This document shows, piece by piece, positions 61,823 to 64,000 of a stretch of DNA of 64,000 nt; the first letter of the stretch is position 1; the number at the start of each line of letters is the position of its first letter. The stretch is from Armatimonadota bacterium. Its GTDB lineage: Bacteria; Armatimonadota; Fimbriimonadia; Fimbriimonadales; Fimbriimonadaceae. The notes under the pieces were generated by a model. It was given only the letters and a program-made list of their open reading frames with translations. It had not been told where the DNA came from and ran no database searches. A program made the translations under genes and the position numbers. The DNA lies in contig JAFDWS010000002.1 in the NCBI GenBank assembly GCA_018268375.1, positions 496,001 through 560,000 of the forward strand, in the 5' to 3' direction.

Positions 61823-62359
61823 TCAGTCGCGCAGTAACCGGAGCCTAAGTTGAATGGAGTCCAGGGTTGGCAGTTCGACGCCGGCGTAGCCCCAAATACG
61901 CCATTCGTTTTCGCCGATCAGTTTCCAAGCGAGGCAATTGTTGCCTACAGACTCGCACCGACTGCCGCGCTCCTCATATCCGGTCCAGATTGCAAGCGTA
62001 CTCGTGGACTCCACGTCCTTGAATTGGACGAGGCCCCGCTGTGGCCCATCTCGGACCCAGACGCGAACTGAGTCACCGAAGCGACTCACTTTAGGAGGAA
62101 ATTGGCCTTCCCATCCCAGCCGCATCGACGAGCTATTGAAGACTAAGTACTTCTTCCCGGCACCGCGCTCGACCTCGAACTCCAATCCGGAGAACCCAGC
62201 TGCTGGAAGGTGAATTCCCCGCGCGATCAATTGCTCGCCGAATAGGAGCCCCCACTTCCAGTGCTCATAATCGTATTCGATTAAGGGCCACATCGTTGCC
62301 TTCACGATGCCAAGAAGAGGTACACCCTCAACGACTGTAGGCTGATTCGTCTCTTTCAT
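61823..62359 (-). CDS. Unknown 178-residue protein
   Basis: MKETNQPTVVEGVPLLGIVK, aromatic-rich (YDYEHWKWGLLFGEQLIARG), beta character. Same strand and style as its neighbours. Confidence 0.55.
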   Translation of the reverse strand: MKETNQPTVVEGVPLLGIVKATMWPLIEYDYEHWKWGLLFGEQLIARGIHLPAAGFSGLEFEVERGAGKKYLVFNSSSMRLGWEGQFPPKVSRFGDSVRVWVRDGPQRGLVQFKDVESTSTLAIWTGYEERGSRCESVGNNCLAWKLIGENEWRIWGYAGVELPTLDSIQLRLRLLRD

Positions 62360-62406
62360 GGCTGGAATCTAGGCGGCGCAGGTCGCGGTCTCCAGAACCG
62401 GGAAGG

Positions 62407-62428
62407 GGCCACCCCCCTGGGGGGTGCC
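62407..62428. repeat. Inverted repeat
   Basis: GGCCACCCCCC and GGGGGGTGCC form a nearly perfect short hairpin in a non-coding stretch. Confidence 0.5.
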
Positions 62429-62617
62429 GGTGAGGGGTCGAGCCCACGGCTCTGCTCACAGACCGGCTCAGTATGGCGCGTTATGCTGGTTACGGTCGAC
62501 GCAGAAACCAAACCTTCTCGCTCTCTCGTGCCCGTCTGAACTGTCAATTAAACTGTCAATCCCGCGCTTCGGATCAACGGAACGGGTTCCAAAACAAACT
62601 TTTTAGGTTCAAAAACC

Positions 62618-62692
62618 TGGAGCCGATGACCAGATTCGAACTGGTGACCTGCTGTTTACGAAACAGCTGCTCTACCACTGAGCTACATCGGC
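62618..62692 (-). tRNA. tRNA-Thr(CGT)
   Basis: GCCGATG/CATCGGC acceptor, D arm GCTC/GAGC, GCTGT-TTCGTAA-ACAGC anticodon arm, T arm ACCAG-TTCGAAT-CTGGT, T73 and encoded CCA. Fully regular, unlike many tRNAs of the element. Confidence 0.93.
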
Positions 62693-62749
62693 CGGCAGGT
62701 GTCAATTATGGCCCCACCGGGCCGGGGGCACAAGGGTGCCGGGCCCAAA

Positions 62750-63841
62750 ATGGAGCCGAGGCCGCACAATGGGGGAGTGGCCGACGAGGCGAACACAGCG
62801 ATCCTGCGCCTCCTGCGCGAGCATGCTTGGAACGCGACCGCTTACCAGATCGTCAACCCGGGGCTCGATCACTGGTTTTCCCAGGACGGGGACGCGGTTG
62901 TCGCCTACGTCTTGAAACAGCGGACGCGGGTCGTGGCTGGCGCGCCGGTCTGCTCACGGCACCGGCTGACGGCTGTGATCGACGAATGGGAGCAATCGTG
63001 CCTCGACGCTGGACACCGGTCGTGCTACTTCGGCGCGGCAGGAAGGCTGGCGGAGATCCTCGGCGAGGATTCCCGGTACAGCCGCGTGGTCATGGGGTCG
63101 CAGCCGGTCTGGTCTCCGGCCGAATGGCATAACACGTTTGCCAGGAAGGCGTCGCTGCGGGCTCAACTGCACCGCGCCCGCAACCATGGACTGGTCGTCG
63201 AGGAATGGCCTGTCGAGCGGGCCACTGCCCACCCCGCGCTTCAGCAGGTGCTCACCGACTGGCTTTCTCGCCGGGGGTTGCCGCCTCTGCATTTTCTTGT
63301 CGAGCCTCAGACGCTCGAAAACCTCGAAGACAAGCGCGTCTTTGTCGGTTGCGTGGCGGGCGAGCCCGTCGCCTTCGTGAACATGGCGCCCGTCCCGACC
63401 CGGGCCGGCTGGTTGACGGAGCAGTTCGTACGGAGCAGGCGGGCACCGAACGGTTCGATCGAGGCCGTCGTCGATTTCGCGGTGCGTACGGTCGCCGCGG
63501 AGGGTGCTCGTTACGTGACGATGGGGCTCGTGCCGCTTGCCGGGCCGACCGACGAGAACCCGGCCTGGCTGAAAGCGCTTTCGACTTGGGCCCGTGCGCA
63601 CGGCAGGAGGTTCTACAACTTCGCAGGTCTCGAAGCCTTTAAGACGAAGTTCGTGCCCGACTCTTGGGAGCCCATCTACGTCTTTTCAAAGGAGCCGCGG
63701 TTTTCGTTTCGAAGCTTGCACGCGGTTGCGGCTGCCTTTACGGGCGTTCCTCCTGCGCTGGCTTTGTCACAGGGGTTGGCCCGGGCCGTTAGTACCGAAT
63801 GGGGCCGTTTCCGAGCGATCATTGACAAGCTGGGCCAGTAA
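62750..63841 (+). CDS. DUF2156 / phosphatidylglycerol lysyltransferase-like protein
   Basis: 363 residues from MEPRPHNGGVADEANTAILR (a GTG at 62699 is an alternative). A GNAT-like double domain: WFSQDGDAVVAYVLKQRTRV, SLRAQLHRARNHGL, and VTMGLVPLAGPTDENP. This soluble form resembles the MprF C-terminal domain that transfers aminoacyl groups from tRNA to lipid; the exact substrate is not shown. No membrane flippase part. Confidence 0.8.
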   Translation: MEPRPHNGGVADEANTAILRLLREHAWNATAYQIVNPGLDHWFSQDGDAVVAYVLKQRTRVVAGAPVCSRHRLTAVIDEWEQSCLDAGHRSCYFGAAGRLAEILGEDSRYSRVVMGSQPVWSPAEWHNTFARKASLRAQLHRARNHGLVVEEWPVERATAHPALQQVLTDWLSRRGLPPLHFLVEPQTLENLEDKRVFVGCVAGEPVAFVNMAPVPTRAGWLTEQFVRSRRAPNGSIEAVVDFAVRTVAAEGARYVTMGLVPLAGPTDENPAWLKALSTWARAHGRRFYNFAGLEAFKTKFVPDSWEPIYVFSKEPRFSFRSLHAVAAAFTGVPPALALSQGLARAVSTEWGRFRAIIDKLGQ

Positions 63842-63909
63842 ACATAGCGGTATTAGGCCTTTTTACGCCTTTCTTACGCTTTGCCTGATACCTTGCAATT
63901 TGCGGATCT

Positions 63910-64000
63910 GTGGTCAATTCGCCCATCCTCAGGCTCCCGCAATGGGTGCGGTACCTCATTGCAGTCACGGTAACACTCTTGGCTGCTGTCCTGCGGTACC
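63910..64000 (+). CDS. Start of a membrane protein (partial)
   Basis: A GTG-started frame open to the window end, VNSPILRLPQWVRYLIAVTV followed by more hydrophobic residues. The pattern fits the first helix of DUF4118-type sensor kinases, but only 30 residues are visible. Confidence 0.4.
   Translation, partial: MVNSPILRLPQWVRYLIAVTVTLLAAVLRY

Overview
The window holds two very different segments. Bases 1 to about 35,110 look like part of a large phage or phage-like plasmid. The tetranucleotide GATC appears absent there, although it occurs about every 200 bases after 35,121. The segment carries small phage-type genes, a CCA-adding enzyme, ThyX, dCMP deaminase, thioredoxin, a GroEL and an endolysin-like protein, plus some 37 tRNA or tRNA-like genes, all on the minus strand. 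No terminase, portal or capsid gene was recognised. From about 35,110 to the end the content fits a chromosome of an Armatimonadota (Fimbriimonas-like) bacterium. The switch falls inside groL. It may be the edge of an integrated element, a recombination point, or an assembly join between two replicons that share groL; sequence alone cannot decide. A DUF1559-type prepilin gene in the first segment (a family abundant in Armatimonadota and Planctomycetota) suggests the element's host is related to the chromosome owner. LAYOUT, element: 1-6.5 kb has the CCA enzyme with an unusual insertion and two large divergent unknown genes. 6.5-16.5 kb has short phage-type genes (HAD, GGDEF, dCMP deaminase, thioredoxin, cupin), an outer-membrane porin split by an in-frame TAG, and the first tRNAs, two of which have a CTA (amber-reading) anticodon. 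16.5-23.9 kb is the dense tRNA array with three HNH endonuclease genes. 24-33.6 kb has an S26-like peptidase, an NAD-dependent epimerase, the prepilin, several unknown proteins, the lysozyme-like protein, ThyX and a DHH phosphoesterase. LAYOUT, chromosome: groL-IVP-groS; a P-loop kinase and a DinB protein; a large exported protein; GH116 glucosylceramidase; MobA; a sugar isomerase; a complete Ccm (system I) cytochrome c maturation set interleaved with small cytochromes; an 8-heme lipoprotein, an MtrB/PioB-like barrel and a DmsE/MtrA-like decaheme cytochrome (a candidate porin-cytochrome conduit); a LuxR/PAS regulator; a GH95 fucosidase overlapping an enolase-superfamily gene; a low-density stretch of small unknown proteins; tRNA-Thr; and a DUF2156 protein. 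MOST UNUSUAL SIGNAL: at 19.2-20.0 kb at least two, probably three, tRNA genes are circularly permuted, with the 3' part upstream of the 5' part. Each is bracketed by two intron-like elements that can pair with each other through a covarying helix, a split-intron arrangement expected to join the two tRNA parts through a circular intermediate. A fourth copy of the bracketing elements (21.3-21.5 kb) surrounds an RNA containing a 17-base match to universally conserved 23S rRNA. Nine other tRNAs have greatly enlarged anticodon arms and five have C instead of U at position 33. Many protein genes in the element have a -10 box 6-7 bases before the start codon, as expected for leaderless mRNAs.
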